64,000 nt of DNA from Dipylidium caninum (Eukaryota > Platyhelminthes > Cestoda > Cyclophyllidea > Dipylidiidae), in NCBI GenBank assembly GCA_017562135.1, contig QEYB01000466.1:248001-312000 (forward strand). The letters run 5' to 3'. The first letter of the stretch is position 1. Each line of letters begins with the position of its first letter. Below the pieces are notes generated by a model. The model did no database searches, was not told where the DNA came from, and worked only from the letters and a program-made list of their open reading frames with translations. This document shows positions 1-14,300 of the stretch, in pieces. A program made the position numbers and the translations under genes.

Positions 1-2378
1 ATCGTCGCGCCTAAAGATAAAACTCTGCCATTCCCACATTTGTGGAAACACATATCGGGTTCCGAATTTCGGAGTAGAGAGAGAGGGAGAGAGGGAGAAA
101 GATAGACGGAGAGTGGCTGAGTGAGTGCGCTTGCGTGTGCATTTCCGCCGTGTCATTCGTCGTTGTCAAGTAGTGCGTTCGCCTACTTAGCAATCGTTAC
201 CCAGGTAATTAATGTTGTGTACAACGTAGGCCATGTGCTCGTGAGAAGTGCCCGCCTCGTTAGCATTTTCCAATGGCTGAGCTTATCGTGGAAGGAAATT
301 TCGTCTTCCATCCTCCCTCCTCCTTCACCTTTCTGCCATTCCACCGTGGGCGTCGTCTCCCCCCAACCGATGCCAGCGCCTTGACCGTCGACAGGGCCAT
401 GGTTCGTCCACAGACGGAGGTTCCCGCTTAAAGTGGCGAGGCGAGAAGACGGTCGGCCCCTGAGTTGACGGCTCGAGAGGCGAAATTGCGACATACGTCT
501 TCTCCCACCCTCAAAACATGGCGGGGATGTTTTTCGCACTTTGAGACTCGAGTGTCATTCGCACCACTTCGGCATTCGGCTGCGCTGGACTGGCATCACT
601 GGGCACTTTGTCGGTGCAGTTGTGCGCCGAGACCTCTCCGCTCGATGAAATATTCACATCAGAAGGCGAAAAATTCAACTTCAAGTGTTGTTTAGCACAC
701 AATTCCTCGACTGTAAGCTGATTGGTTAAAAGCGAGGCTTGTTAAAATCGGCGTCGCCCGACCGCCCCTTTTAAATTTGACCACCCTAAAAGACATAGTT
801 TTTTTCCAACAAGTCCTTCCTCCCACTTCACATTTAAAGGTAGACTTAGTTATTCGTAAAAGTAAGTCGATTCTTTTGAAAATAATCTTCCAAATCCACG
901 TCTTTTGGCTATTTAGCATGAGAACGGACAGTAATTAACTGCATGGTTGGCATATCAAATATTAACGGGAGTTCACTCCGCAAGGAAAGCCTTTGTTGGG
1001 GACTTTGGAAGTGACGTGCGAGAAGACTCCTCTTATCACTTGCCTTGGGGCAAGTGACGCCTCCGCCAAAATGCCGACCCATTTTACTTTATACGGGCAA
1101 TGGCGAAATTCGCCTTGTGTGACCTAAAGATACCATCTAACGCCATCGCCAGGTTACGAAAAAAAACAGAACGCAACATCCCTGTCGGATAGGCAGAGGA
1201 GGCGGAGTTAGGAGATTACTGGGAGATCTGAAGGAATGCTAAATGTTATCTCCGTCAAAAAAAAATAAGGGGATTCCGCGTTGGCGGTTTCAGAGATTTC
1301 ATAACTTCTGCTGATGTTGTATTTTTTTTGGCGGCATGTGTACTTGTTTTGTGTCTTATTTTTAGACGAGTGAAAACCTCCGCCCGATACGCTTTTGCGA
1401 GGGTATTTTTGAACTCTTGTGGATATTTTCAGTCGCGACACGTGAGTTTACCCCGCTCCCCGTCCCTTCACGCCCCCGCCTCCGTCCTCATCGCCTGACC
1501 CTATCCACTCCCCCACGCCCCGTCTCATTACCCCCCCAGGCACTGGCTATTTTGCGTCTGAAATCGTTTATCTCACGATATGCGCGGATTTGTGAAAATT
1601 TGGAGATTGGTAAAACTGCGTATTGTCGTTGAGACACCGCTTTTACCTCCCGCAACAGACAGGGCAATCAGGGGGTGGAGAGGCGAAGGAGGAGGTGGAG
1701 GCTCTGCCGGGGGGTCACATGATGCTCCGTAGCCTGGCTTCCCGTCGCCCGCCTCCCCACTCTTTGCGGTCGTGCCAAACACAAAATTACACTCCTCGAT
1801 TGACTAAAACAAGAAGAGCGTTAAGAATTTTATGTTGCATTTAAAATTGATAATCTTTTTCACGTAAATTACAGCCCCCAAGAGTCTACAATGAATGAAT
1901 TAGACTGCTTGAGGTGTGTAATAATTGTTTGCTTTTGGTCTCTTCCTCCACGCCCCCTCCCCAACGCCCCCAAACAGTTAGGCGACATTCTCGAAGTAAT
2001 AGTAATGTGTTTACCACCCTGAAAGGGGAGATGAGAGGAAAGAACGTAATCTACCACGCCCGAATTACTGGTTTTTGGCACCCCTCCCATTCTCCCCCCC
2101 TCCCCACCCACCTTTTTTTCTCTCCCCATTCCCTCTCCCCTCACCGCTACCCCTACAAATTTACCAGCGTCCCTTTTCTTTAAATTGTAGAGTTTTGAAA
2201 CCGAAATCCAACCTGTTTCCCCTTTCATAACCTTCAAGTCTTACATGTGCGTAGATTATATTTTTGAAGAAAAGCAGACAATACTCATTGAATTGTAAGT
2301 ACCACTGTGTATTTAGTGACTGTTTGATGTCTGTACTGCCCACTCACAGATGTTCTGTTCCCCCTCCTCCCTCTGCAG
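1..2378. other. 5' flank of copine; no secure gene
   Basis: I cannot support a complete gene here. The sequence has pyrimidine-rich and purine-rich tracts and many short open frames without homology. The start and first half of the copine C2A domain should lie here or left of the window. One weak candidate exon is at about 1875-1911, with a good acceptor (ttacag) and a GTGTGT donor, which could read ESTMNELDCL in the C2A region. Its link to the next accepted exon is not shown. Confidence 0.4.
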
Positions 2379-5300
2379 ACACCAATGCTCAAAAGGAAAT
2401 CAAAAAGTAAGAGTACTGTTTAATTATTTTTTTTCGTCTCCTCCCCCTTTCTAATCTACTGACATAACTGGCGTCAGGGTCGGTCGGAGAAGGCGTCTCT
2501 GTCCAATGTACTCTTTCGAGACCCGTTTACTTCGGTCAGAGGGGGAAGTAGAGTGAAAGAGGGGGAACAGTTTAGTTATTCACGGGGAATATGGACACCT
2601 CGACTGCTCCATCCATAATTCACCGCACTCTGAAGGCCGTGCGTGGAGCTTAACTGGCAAGCGGCTGTAGACGCTCTCCCCATGTTTCGAGACGATTTTA
2701 GCCTCTGCGTAAATAAATGACATGTCGAGGTGGTCGAGTTGTTGCGACTTACTAGTTCCCTTCGAGAAAGACTATCTCCAAGGTCATCCTTCTGACCTAC
2801 AGATGTAAACCGAAGGGAAGACAGGAGAGGGTGAGGGATTAAGGTGTAGGAGGAGTGAAATAGGCGCGTTATTAACTGATAGGAGGTAGATGTCTATAAA
2901 TAGTACGGATGGGTGTGTTTTCCATAGGATTCTTCTCTGCTAGGCAGCTCCAAAATCTCAATCGGACGAACCATCCACAGTGGAGGCGAGGAGGAGGTTC
3001 CACTAAGGTACTTCGGTGTTGTACTCTCTCATCCTCTCACCAAATCTCCTTCTTCCCCTTGTCTCTTTTGCGCTTACGTGTGTGTGTTCAACTTCAACTC
3101 TGAAGTAAAACGCACATTTCAAAGTCGTCCATTAGTTCATCAGTGTTGACCTCGTAGGAGTTTGTTTTCCACTCGATTTAAACATAGTCATTAGACGTTA
3201 CCCCAGTAAAGATGACCATGAGACATTCCACTGGCACAAATTTGCCTCAAGTGGGGAATCATTTTTTTTAAATTTTTTTTGGTGCATACACTTACACTCT
3301 ACTAATTATATGCACCTTTGAGTTAAGAGTTTTATTGGCAACAAAGGGACATAAGCCACTAATAAAGCCTCGGGTCTGTAGTAATTAACGCGTCCACGCA
3401 AGCCGAGCAGACAACTCAATGGGACTCCGAAGGCGATCGCCTGCTCGTCCTTTACGCCCCTCTGCCTCCCGTTACCAACTCATTTTGGTTGAGGTGTTTC
3501 CTTTTTAAGCAAATCCGCTTAACACTTGAACCCAAGTGGCTCCCCTTCAAGGTCACTCGAGTCGAGAGGCGATTTCGGGTGTCTGAGGAGGAGAACTCAC
3601 CGAAATTTCAGCACCAGATTATGATCGTTAGAAAACTAGGAGCGCCTACTCGCGTCTACCACCAAATCAAAGATTTTGCGTTCTCAAAGGTCATTAACAC
3701 TTCACCCTAATTAGAGTTGGCACTAGAAGCTCACATTCATTGAAATCTGCGAAACAGCATGGATTCCGACTGTCCTGTTGGCCGGTTAGCGTGAAGTGGG
3801 AGACTGAGGGGCGTAGGAAGAGAAGTGCGGATCTCCTCTTCATTTGTTAAACTCCTCGCTTTCCTTGTAGGACAGGCCATAGAGACATGCGTGCGGCTAC
3901 GGGCGAAAGCGAACAGCACAATGGATCAGTCATCCGTAAGCTCCCATTCCTAACATCCTCAATGAGGCTCTCTTGACTCATTGGTTTTATCGGGACATGA
4001 CCGTCTAGGCGATTATAGTCTTCCTCACACCGCTCCTTCGAAAACACCCAATTTTTACTCACATGTTTTCATTCTGACCTTAAACTGTCCCAACAACCCA
4101 TTTGGTGCCTTATTTCCCCGAGAAAAAAGCGGGACAGTTACGTACTTGCAAAAATTGCACTATACTGGCACTAAGTGCGCATCTCCTCCTCATTTCAGTA
4201 TGTACACGGGAGGAGCCCTCAACCAAGGTGAGCACGCGGTGGATTTCAAGCTCTTATTTTATGATTCTGCTGAAAGGACACAGTCAGGGTGGTATTTTGC
4301 TACTTTATCGTGCGTCGCAAAGTTTGTAGCGGTGCAAAGAAAGTCTACCACCCTGACGCTTAGGAAAGATATTAAAGCAGTGTGGTAGGAGGCCTAAGAG
4401 GCAATAATGAGGCTCCGCCTTTTACTGCGCTACTCAGGAGTATATTAAACTTCGGGGAGGGGGCGGCAGAACAGCGGCCTACCTCAGTGGGAAAACGTCA
4501 TTTCGTTTGATTGTTTCTCCATCTGTTAGCCAATGCGTGATAGACTTCATGGTGGGGAGGAGAGAGGATAATTTAAAGCTTGACGATATTTTTCTCATCT
4601 ATTTCCCCTATTTGCAGGCAAATATCATACTGAAAATGCATGGGGTTGGCCTGGATAAGAAAGATATGTTCGGAAAATCCGACCCCTACATGATAATCCT
4701 CAAGCGGAATGAACGCGGGAAGTACGTCTGTTTCCCCCTTTTTCGTTACCAGTTGGCTCTAGTGACCACTGCCCCCTAGACTAGCTTAGGGCCTGTCAAC
4801 AAACAAGGTTAGACAGTAGATTGTCCACACTAGACCGGTACAAAAGTTCATACTGTCATTCTTTCATTCGATGAGCCATAGTTCCCTTCTTACAACTCCC
4901 CTCTGCCAGTAGGTGTCTTGACGCGAATACTCTTGTAGGTGGGAGCAGTGCTATCAGAGCGAAGTTGTGAAGAAGACACTGACACCCGACTGGAAGCCGC
5001 TCCTCATCTCCCTCGACGGCCTATGTGAGGGCAATTTGGACAGGTCTGATGATTACTTTTGTTGCGTTTATTGCTCTTTTCAGATGAGTTTCAGTTTAAT
5101 AAGACGGAGACAAGAAGTCCGACTTAGACTCACAAGGCTTACAATGAATATACCAACTTTTTTCTTCTCTTGCAGTGAAATATGCTTCCGCTGCTTCGAC
5201 TGGGACGGAGCGAATGGTGAAGGGTGCGTCGTACAGACTCCTGTGATGTTTAGCCACACCTGCTCTCGCCTTCCAGGGGATGATAACCTTAGGAAATGAC

Positions 5301-8300
5301 GCTCATTTAGGAGCAGTGTGCAGCCATATTATCAGCGACGGTTTCTAAAATTTGCTCTAAATTTATAGGCACTTCATAAAGCCGCCGCGACCCCCTCTTA
5401 AGGCATAAATACAAAAACTATTGACGCAAATTCCCCATCCCGCCTCCACCTCATCCTAAAATGTTCCATGAGTCGTTGAGGAATTGTAAGTGAACTGGAG
5501 ATTCACGAAATTCACATGTGAGTTTGAAGTAGTTCCCCGCGACCTTGCAAGCACACTTGGATAATTAAAACAAAAGAGAATTATTAATGAGAGAGCTGCC
5601 ATATCTTGTCACCGGCATCGGTGCGGTTGACAGAAGCGAATTACAACCATTAAATTTATCATACGTTGCCCATGCCAGTCAGTCATTTTGCTTTTTTCTT
5701 CCATGTGCATTCACGTGATAGTCGATAGTCGCACCCGAAAATAACCACTTTTTATTGTCGTTTAGGGACAAAGTGGACCCCGACATTGAGTAAGTTCGAT
5801 TGTGTCAGGATAACATCAGTTTGTTGCTAAAACCTGAAAAACTCACTTCATCGGTCTAAAATAGCGACGTCATCGGGGAGTTCATAACAACCGCGAGGTA
5901 CCTTCTGACTTGTTCAAGTGAGGGAAGAAATTTCGAGGTATTCATCTGCAGCACTTTCCCCGACAGACCTTATCTCCCTCTCCCTCACTCTTTAGTCATC
6001 CCTCTTTTTTGCAGTTAATAAATCGTTCCAAATTTCGCCGAAAAAAGATGTACAACAATTCGGGCATCGTAAGTGCAGTGCATGCGACAAAACCACCCAG
6101 TCCACTTTCTTCCGCAAGAGGAAATTTAGGCAGCATGCATGTGATGGGGTCAAGTTTCTTTCGCATACGCACGTGAACTCCTTTGATTCCTTCAATTGTT
6201 TATTTCCCACCCACCGTAGTGCGTCTACCTCACACGGGCAAGAGAATAACTTTTCTGCCTAACCAACAGTCAGTTCCAAATCACGCCGAAATGCATATGC
6301 CCTTAAACTTCCTTCCTGTTCATGTTTTGGAGATTAGTGCACAATTCGCATCTTCTCACCGTCAAAGCAGGCTGATCAGGCTGTGTGAGCCAGTAACTGT
6401 GCCACGCATGGCTGGTTGTTATTCAAGGCGCCTTTGCATGGGAACGAACACTGGCTCCTCTCGACCCATGAGGCGTGGAGGAGTTGGGGAGTGGAGGGTG
6501 GAAAGGTTCTTAATCCAGTCCACGCACCGAGTCGCTTTTTAACTCCACACTTTTACTAAATTACAACAGGTGAATGTTAAAGTCAGCATCTCGTCGAGCG
6601 CCTGCTCCTTCCTCGACTACATCCTTAGCGGGTGAGTGACCTTGTAGGTGGATCTAAACCTCTGTCACGTTTTTTCATGCCTTACTCTCACCAACACCGA
6701 CATTTGTCCCGCTCGGGGATGAGTGAAAAAGTCCTGGTTTCTAAATCTCCAGTCTAATTAACATTTTGACTTATATTCTCTGCGGCAGTACCAGTATAAA
6801 CGTGGTGGTCGGGATAGACTTGTCCTCACAAATCCCTCAAAGTCACAATCCCATGCTCTTCACTGAGGCCATCTCAATGGCGACCTCGGCAGCAGTCAGC
6901 AGCGAGTACATCATCGCTATCCAAGCCGTTGTCGAAATTCTCCAGGAGTACGACAGGTGAGATCTAACTAAGTGATCTGGCGCAGCAGTCGCAGCGATTT
7001 ATCAAACCCTCAATCCACTCCAGCCACATCGTCTGCGTCTCCTCCTGTGTCTCTATTGAATAGGGGCGGTGTCACGTGACTCAGACCAATTTAAATGGCC
7101 CTAAAAGGGAGAAGGACATGTTAAATGCGCACCATTCACAAAATCCAGCGATTAAGATAAGCTCGCAGTTAATTGGCTTTAAATAGCTCTCAAAGTTAAA
7201 GCTGTCTAACTGTTATAGGGCGGCAACTGTCTACGCAGAGACAGGTGAATGAACGCTTCAGGGGCGCTAATGCATTGTTGTCATTGTAGTGATGAACTCT
7301 TCCCTGCGTTCGGATTCGGCACACGGATCGGTTCCGATGGCAGAAAGTCGCACCTCGTACCCCTTGTAAGCACCACCTCGCTCGGTTTCGCTTTTCTTTT
7401 CCTCTCTTCTCTCGTTCTCGCTCTCTCGTCTCAGCTTCGCTTTCTCAACTTTAAGTGATTTTCGCGGCGGCAATGAAGGTTGACACACAAACACACACAG
7501 GGAGGGAAGGAGATGGAAAAAAAGGCCGAAAAAAGGAAGGGTGAAAAGCAAAATTCTGACGTGACTGTGGAGCAAACAATCTGGCTTTGGCATTCTGTGT
7601 TTAAGTGCTTTCAGCATGAAGGCTTGATTAAATAAATCATATATTCACTACGAAGGCGGGAGTTGGCAAACAAAAGTACATATTTGAGTGGCGTTACATT
7701 TTTCAGGAAAAAAGCGAGTGAAAAATTTCGCGTTCTTCAAGTCTTTTACTCTAATGGGCATTGGAAGAAGGCATCAACTGTTTGTTCCTGCGTTGGTACT
7801 TAACATACTACTTAAATACTTAAATACTTTCAAGTAACCGCTCAGCTCTCAACCTCGTTAAAATTAATTGCGAATAACAATTTATGTCATCTGCGGGGGT
7901 CGCAAATCTTTCTTTACACATTTTGTCGATCATTCTTTCTTTCAAAATTAATTTACTGCCTCATAATGATTTAATAATGTTGTTTACACCGCCCCGGATA
8001 CTGTAGACTGGCGACCCAAATAATCCCAATTGCAAAGGCGTGTCCGGAGTGCTGGCAGCGTACAGCCGCGTCGCTAGTGAAGCCAGTGGTTCGGCTCCGC
8101 CAAACTTTGCTCCGCTGATAAAACATGTCAATGAGTGAGTTTCTTCCTTTTTGCCTGACTGACAGCTCCTTATGGGGGTGACTCTGGGATGACCTCGACA
8201 TTTTGTCACTGTACGGGCTAGTCTACCCCAAATTCATGAAGTATACGGCTCGGTAGTCCTCTCGCCACAAGATTCAAGTCAAGGATTCGACGCTATTGTC

Positions 8301-11300
8301 TCAGTAGATGTCGGAGTCGCAATAATGCTTTCGTCTCAGTCGCTCCACGATGCTTGGGAACCGTTTAATGCCTCGCCGCTGTGTCAACAAACATTCATGT
8401 GCGTGTTGGGGTTAGTAACTATTTCCGGAGACGATGGATGGGGGTGGCCGAGTGACTGAGAAAGGCCAAAATCCGTCTGACCGGTAATCTGGTCGAGATA
8501 GTCGGCGCTCCGTTATGTCGCCACATTAATTGCATATGAAAAAAAGAGAAAAAGGAGGAGGGGACTGTTTTCAAACCGATGTGGCCATTTTGTTCTTACA
8601 AGCTTATTCGTTGGAAGGCGAGCTTGTGAGGAGGTGCCTTCGGCCGAAGCCAGCGCCAACCTCAGTCGGTTATTCTGTGATAGGAGACGTATGCACAAAC
8701 AATACCACTATTGTGTACACAACGTCTAAATGTTTGCAAACTTCAAATACTTCGGTGTAATGCGATAGTGGGACGGGGGAAAAATCTTTTGATGCTGCCT
8801 CGTCCGTTCCCCTGCTTAACCCTCGTTTTCAGTCAGAGCCAGTGTTTTCGTTTGAGTGAAAGAGAGACATTTACTTTGACGTCCGGTGCGTCGCAGAGGA
8901 GATACCTCGTAGCCGATGCGCCCTCCTTAAGCGGTCGAGTGTCGGTCCACCGAAAGCATTAGGTGTGACGGATCAGAGGATGATTTCATCGTAAGGTACT
9001 CGCTAGCGAAATGAACGCGTCCGCGATTTGACAGGACATCAGTGACCGCGAATTTACGCCGACCGGCGAGTACACACAACTCAAACGTCTATTAAGACAA
9101 GTGTGGGAGCGCCACACCTCCCTGTTTGTCTAAACCATCGGGGGCAAACAAAGTGGGTGATTTTTGAGACGAACTAATCGGCATGCTGGTTATAACAAGG
9201 TAGGTAGTGTACGCAGCAACGATCATCCTAACGATTTCATATAAACACACACGCACGAAAAATGGAGGAGAAAAGGAGAGGAGGAGAGGTTCACTCGTCT
9301 TTAAAATGGAAAACACGCGTCATTTGCGTGTGTGTGTCGTGGGACACGGTCTGGCCGGTCTTCCACCGGACGTATCGCGTCTGGTTTTACTGAACACCTT
9401 CAGAGGAGATTTCCCATTTTTATTCAGAATGGCCAAAAACCCTCGTGACAGCTCAAAGTACTTCGTCCTTCTCATCCTCACGACTGGGTTTGTTGAGGAC
9501 TGGGTGGAAACACAGAGGGCAGTAATTGAGGTAAAATATATTTTTGCTCTAAATTTTACGTGCATTCAGCGTTTACTGATTTTGTAATAAATCAAAATAG
9601 CCTCCATCACAGTTTGCTTTTTTAAACAATACGCATTGAATTAATTGCCTTAACAACGGTCTTATTTTAGTTTATGGGATTCTTGCACTGAAATCAGGTA
9701 AAATTCTTTTGAAAAAAGTGTTTTTCAAACATTTTCCAAGGATTTTTACATCTTGCAGAGAAGTAACTTCTTTTTGGACACACGGAAACCTCCAATTTAA
9801 AAAATTGTATTTCTCACTTATTACTACTCCATAACGCTGCCTCAATCAGTAGGTCCCAAAGCCATAAATTTCGTTAGCAGCGTCAGCCACTGACCGCCGA
9901 TTTTTTTCTTGAACACTAAGGCCTCATTCCCGTAAGTTTATTTTGATCAAGACGCCGTGAAATGTTGAACTTGTACGAATACTTTCATCAACGTATCACG
10001 TGTAGAAATGTTTTTTTCCTTCGAGATTACTTGCAACGCACATGCCCCCTCTTGCGGGGATATACTTTTGAAAATGTTGCTCACGTAGAAGTAGAAGAAG
10101 AAGAAGAAGAAGAAGAAGAAGGCGGCTAATGGACTTTGGGGTCGACCGATGAGAACTAAAGATAGTCAACTCACCTCTCCTTGTTTAAAGCTCTCTCCCC
10201 GCGATTTGCACTTCCTGTTTATAGGTAACCTTGAAGAACATCGAAACACCGGTGCTTTCATCCCCCACCTCTTCCTTTCTTGATCTTTTGGGCAATCAGC
10301 CATCTCTACAACACAGGACGGTTGGGTGCTAAACTAAACACAATCTTTTCCATGTGGTAAAGACATAGGCGGACCGGTAGCTGGGCACGCGGAGACCCTT
10401 TGGATTTGGATATTTTGCACATTTTTGACTCGCTGTGACATGATTATACCACAATCCTCCTTTTTTGTCTACGTGGCCATCCCGAGACGGGTGGCTAATC
10501 GCTCCTCCGTTCTCCCTCGTTATTTCGCAGAATCGTCCATTTTTTTATTTCACGGTAATTCCCAGTGGAGTTAAAAGTGTCACACCTAATTGTCAATCTG
10601 ATTTCGACCTCGGGGACTGAGAACCTCGCCGCTGCACAGCCCTTCGTAGTGGCGATGCTGAGGCCTTTACTACTGTCGTTTAGAGTGCACAAGTGCACTA
10701 AGAAGAGATGATAAAATAACACATTTCTTTACGGATTTTCGCACTTTCTTCCGCGTGCTTTGCCTTTCCATCTGTGGCGGAAAAGGTGCGTAAGACGAGG
10801 AAATCTCACATGTTCCTCTTTTTTGAACCCCAGGCGTCATTTCTCCCCATCTCCATCATCTTCATCGGCGTCGGAGGTGGAAAATTTGAAGGTACAGTTT
10901 AATCCCATGCCTGCTTGAATCATTCATTTACATCGGTAGTTTTTGTCCTCAAGGGAACCCGCTGGCGTTGCACCCCAACTGGTGAGATGTCCTATTCTGC
11001 GTCCCTCTAATTCACTTTGACGAAACTTGACTAATAAATTAGAGGCGCTCGAGGTGATAAATACGTTTTCCAGGGTGTAAACTCGGTACTAAGCCCGCGT
11101 CACATATGTGTGACGCAACTAACATACGTGACGAGTTTTGAAATGACCCGAATTAATCTACCTCAAACGCTCCTCTGACTGTCGATACGAGAAGTAGTCC
11201 GAAAGACTTCACCGAACTCGGTTATTTAACTTATTTATACCTAATCTCTCTTCGTGGAAGGCCGTAATTTCTACCAATGCTTAGAGTGAAGATAAATAAA

Positions 11301-14300
11301 GTGCCCTGGATGTTTAATAACTTAAGAAAACCCCATAAGATAAGGCAAGAACGTCAACGTCTGTCAAATGTCATTATGCCTTAAGCGAGGTCGTGGGGGG
11401 TAGATGGCTCTCTCGTGACAGCTCCCTCAAATCTGTCGAGTCTCGGCGGTGAAGTAGTTGACGAGTCGTTAAAGCCTTGGCTAGGAGAATTAAATAAATG
11501 AATTGTATCTTCACTGCACTGCGAAAACTACCACTATGGGTTTAGATAATAAAATGCTCACGACCGAAAGTGAAAGACTATTGTTTAGTCTGTGCTGACA
11601 GTCCACGGGTTTGGTCTCTAAGTGACAGTGACATTTTGACGGCCCGCGTTTCGCCTCTTTCATCCAGCCACTTATGCTAATTCAATAGACTTGCAGGTGT
11701 TGGACCAGGATTTCGCTCTTCTCAAAGTCGGCCAAGAAGAAGCATGTCGTGACAATGTCCAGGTAAGAGCCTTTGCCTGAAATGTGATTGGCTTGAAATG
11801 TCGCCTTCTGGATTTTGTGTGGTGTCATGGCGAAACAGCGGTCCATTTGTGGCAGCTTGCATGATACTCGAGTTGGAGGACGGTAAGTGAGCGATTACTT
11901 AGGTTAACCTACTTCGTAGATTGTTTACCAGACTCACAACATGTGATGAAGAGCGGATGAGTTCGAGTGTGCTTCTTAGAAACCATTTTACCTTCACGCC
12001 CCTCCCCCCCGTCCCCACCCTCCTCCTTCCTCGACTGCATGAGAATACAAAATTTATTTCATCCAGACTTCAAAGTTAGATGAGCAGCGACATACCTCGT
12101 TTGTGTCTCCCACGCTCCCCTTTCAAACAACTCGATTTCACTGCCCTCCCCTCGTTTCCCTCATCGGTGCGCTGTAATTTTGGCCATTAGGGGACGCCTT
12201 TTTGTAAAATTCTCCGGACCTTTATGCATTGTATTTGACGCGGGGAAAAGGCGATTGTGTTTAATAGCAGAAATAATTTCTGTCCCATTCTGGGACGTCA
12301 GACGTGATGGTTAGAGGGGCAAAAGTGGAGCAAAAGTGTATTTTACTCTTTGCCCTCGAGGTCCCTGCTCTGGTTAAAAGAGTGTTTCCAGGTTAATTAG
12401 AAGATACTGCCTGTTGAATAAGACTTTTCGCTTTGTGAGGCATGAGTCACATAATCTGCCTTCACTCTTGCAAATGACAAATGATTTCATATGCACCAAT
12501 CAGCTATCGACTCCCCTAGAACCATATCGTGATATCATTGGTTATTACCGATCCGCGGTCGATATGAATCTCAACACCACTTTTTTCTAAAATATTCTTT
12601 CTCTGCTTTGTGATGGAGGCTTACCCGTCTTGCAACGGGAATTTAGGACTACTAACATTTAACAGCGTGCTTTTACCTTGATTCAGCGGCCACTTATTCT
12701 ACGAGTTGACAAGTTTCGTTTGCCAGACGGACCCTGAAATCTCAGGCACGTATACGTAGGCTAGAGAAACCAGACCGTCTCAATAATGGCAGAATATAGA
12801 GGATAAGTTAAACTGACATTCTCATCCGAGAGATACCATCGTTCATGCCGTGTCTAGGCTTCTCCCCACTAACAACTTCGCCTCCACAATTCCCGGTTAA
12901 AAAAAGCTGGTAATGAAACATTAATTTTTGTCTCAGCCTCTCCCTGAAAAGCAATTCAAAAATCACTCGACTCCTCTCGCGGAAGACCAGAAATGACAGT
13001 GGTTTGTATGTCCTCGTTTGACGAGGGCACAGCAGATTCGCGTTGTGGACAACTTTGTGTAAATCCAGCTTGCTCTTCGAGGAAAAAATCCCGAAGGGTC
13101 GGAAATGCTGTGATGTAATTTCCATTTCCATCTTCTCCACTACGTTCCAAAGCTGTCCACGACGCTTCAAGTAACCGGCTTTTGTGTTGGGGCGGTTTAC
13201 TAAAGTTTCTCCAGTTTTGCTTTGTAAACAGCAATTTGGGCCTCGGGCTTTTAAAAACACGGTTTTGGCGGTATCTTCTCCCATTCCATGACGCTCACTC
13301 ATACTACTCTCTGGTGAAAAAATGACTTTCACCTTCCATTTCCGACTGGACGTTGGCACTTCTGCAAGAGCCACTGTCTACACCAACTGTCTGAAGTCCA
13401 CGAAGTGTAACTCCCCTTTGAGAAGATCCTTTCTGAATTACACCTCGCATAGCTTACCCTTTCGACTCACGTTTGCCTCTACCTTCGCTCCTCTTAAAAG
13501 TTCTTCGACTTCTCTCTTTCGCCTAATGCAGTAAAGCGATCAAAACTATCACGATTGTTGGGAAGTTCGAGGTACCCTCTCCCATTCCGCCAGCGAAGAC
13601 GTTCACCGTTGTTGTGACGCCGCCTCCTCTCACAGGGCGAGAAACATTTCGCCGAGCATGTCGCCAGCTTTGTACACGTCTCTTGAACGTCCCTTGGTAT
13701 ATTTTACCCCCGATTTCAACTCGACCCAGACAGGACGTTGAGAAAGGAGGCTACTCGTAGTGTGCGTAAATCCCTCCTTGTCATGGGCGTTCCCCAAGTT
13801 TCGGCATGTCTTAAAAAAAGACAGTATGATTGAAGGAAGTCATTCTTTGGGGCGCCTCAATGACAGTCTCCCTCGCTCTCTCTTCTACTCTGCGCATTCA
13901 GGTAATCCACATTATGAGTAAGTCAAGGCATTTGGAGGCTTCGACGCCTGTAGGGCATTCAAATGACCCCAGCGTTACACAATCAAGAGGAGAGAAATCT
14001 GCTACACGGGGAGACATTTTGAGACATCTTATCATGTTAATCAAAATGAGTTTTTGGCAATTTATTATTCGGGCTGTACTATCCCCGCTCTCACCAGCCT
14101 TCACGAATCTCTCGAGCTCAGGTAGGAGGGCTTTTTTAGAAGTAAAAAGGTGACTTGCTGCGACAAGACAACTACTTCGTTCTTCATGCCTCGTTCCGCA
14201 CTCTTGACATGCAAGTGCGTGAGGACATGGCAGAACGGTGGAGGGTTTTTCACCTTTCTCACACTTCCCCCGACTCGGTTACCATGCGGACTGACATTTA

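Noticed and set aside
3509..3550. Stretch reading QIRLTLEPKWLPFK after a good acceptor, C2-like
   Set aside because: It resembles a C2 strand, but it would fall between copine exons (2928-3007 and 3871-3935) that already join in phase, so it is probably chance or an unused exon.
6071..6180. Cys/His-rich read-through after 6071 (CSACDKTTQSTFF ... FRQHACDG) resembling a zinc finger
   Set aside because: It follows a consensus donor in a copine exon, so it is intron; the spacing does not fit a standard C2H2 finger.
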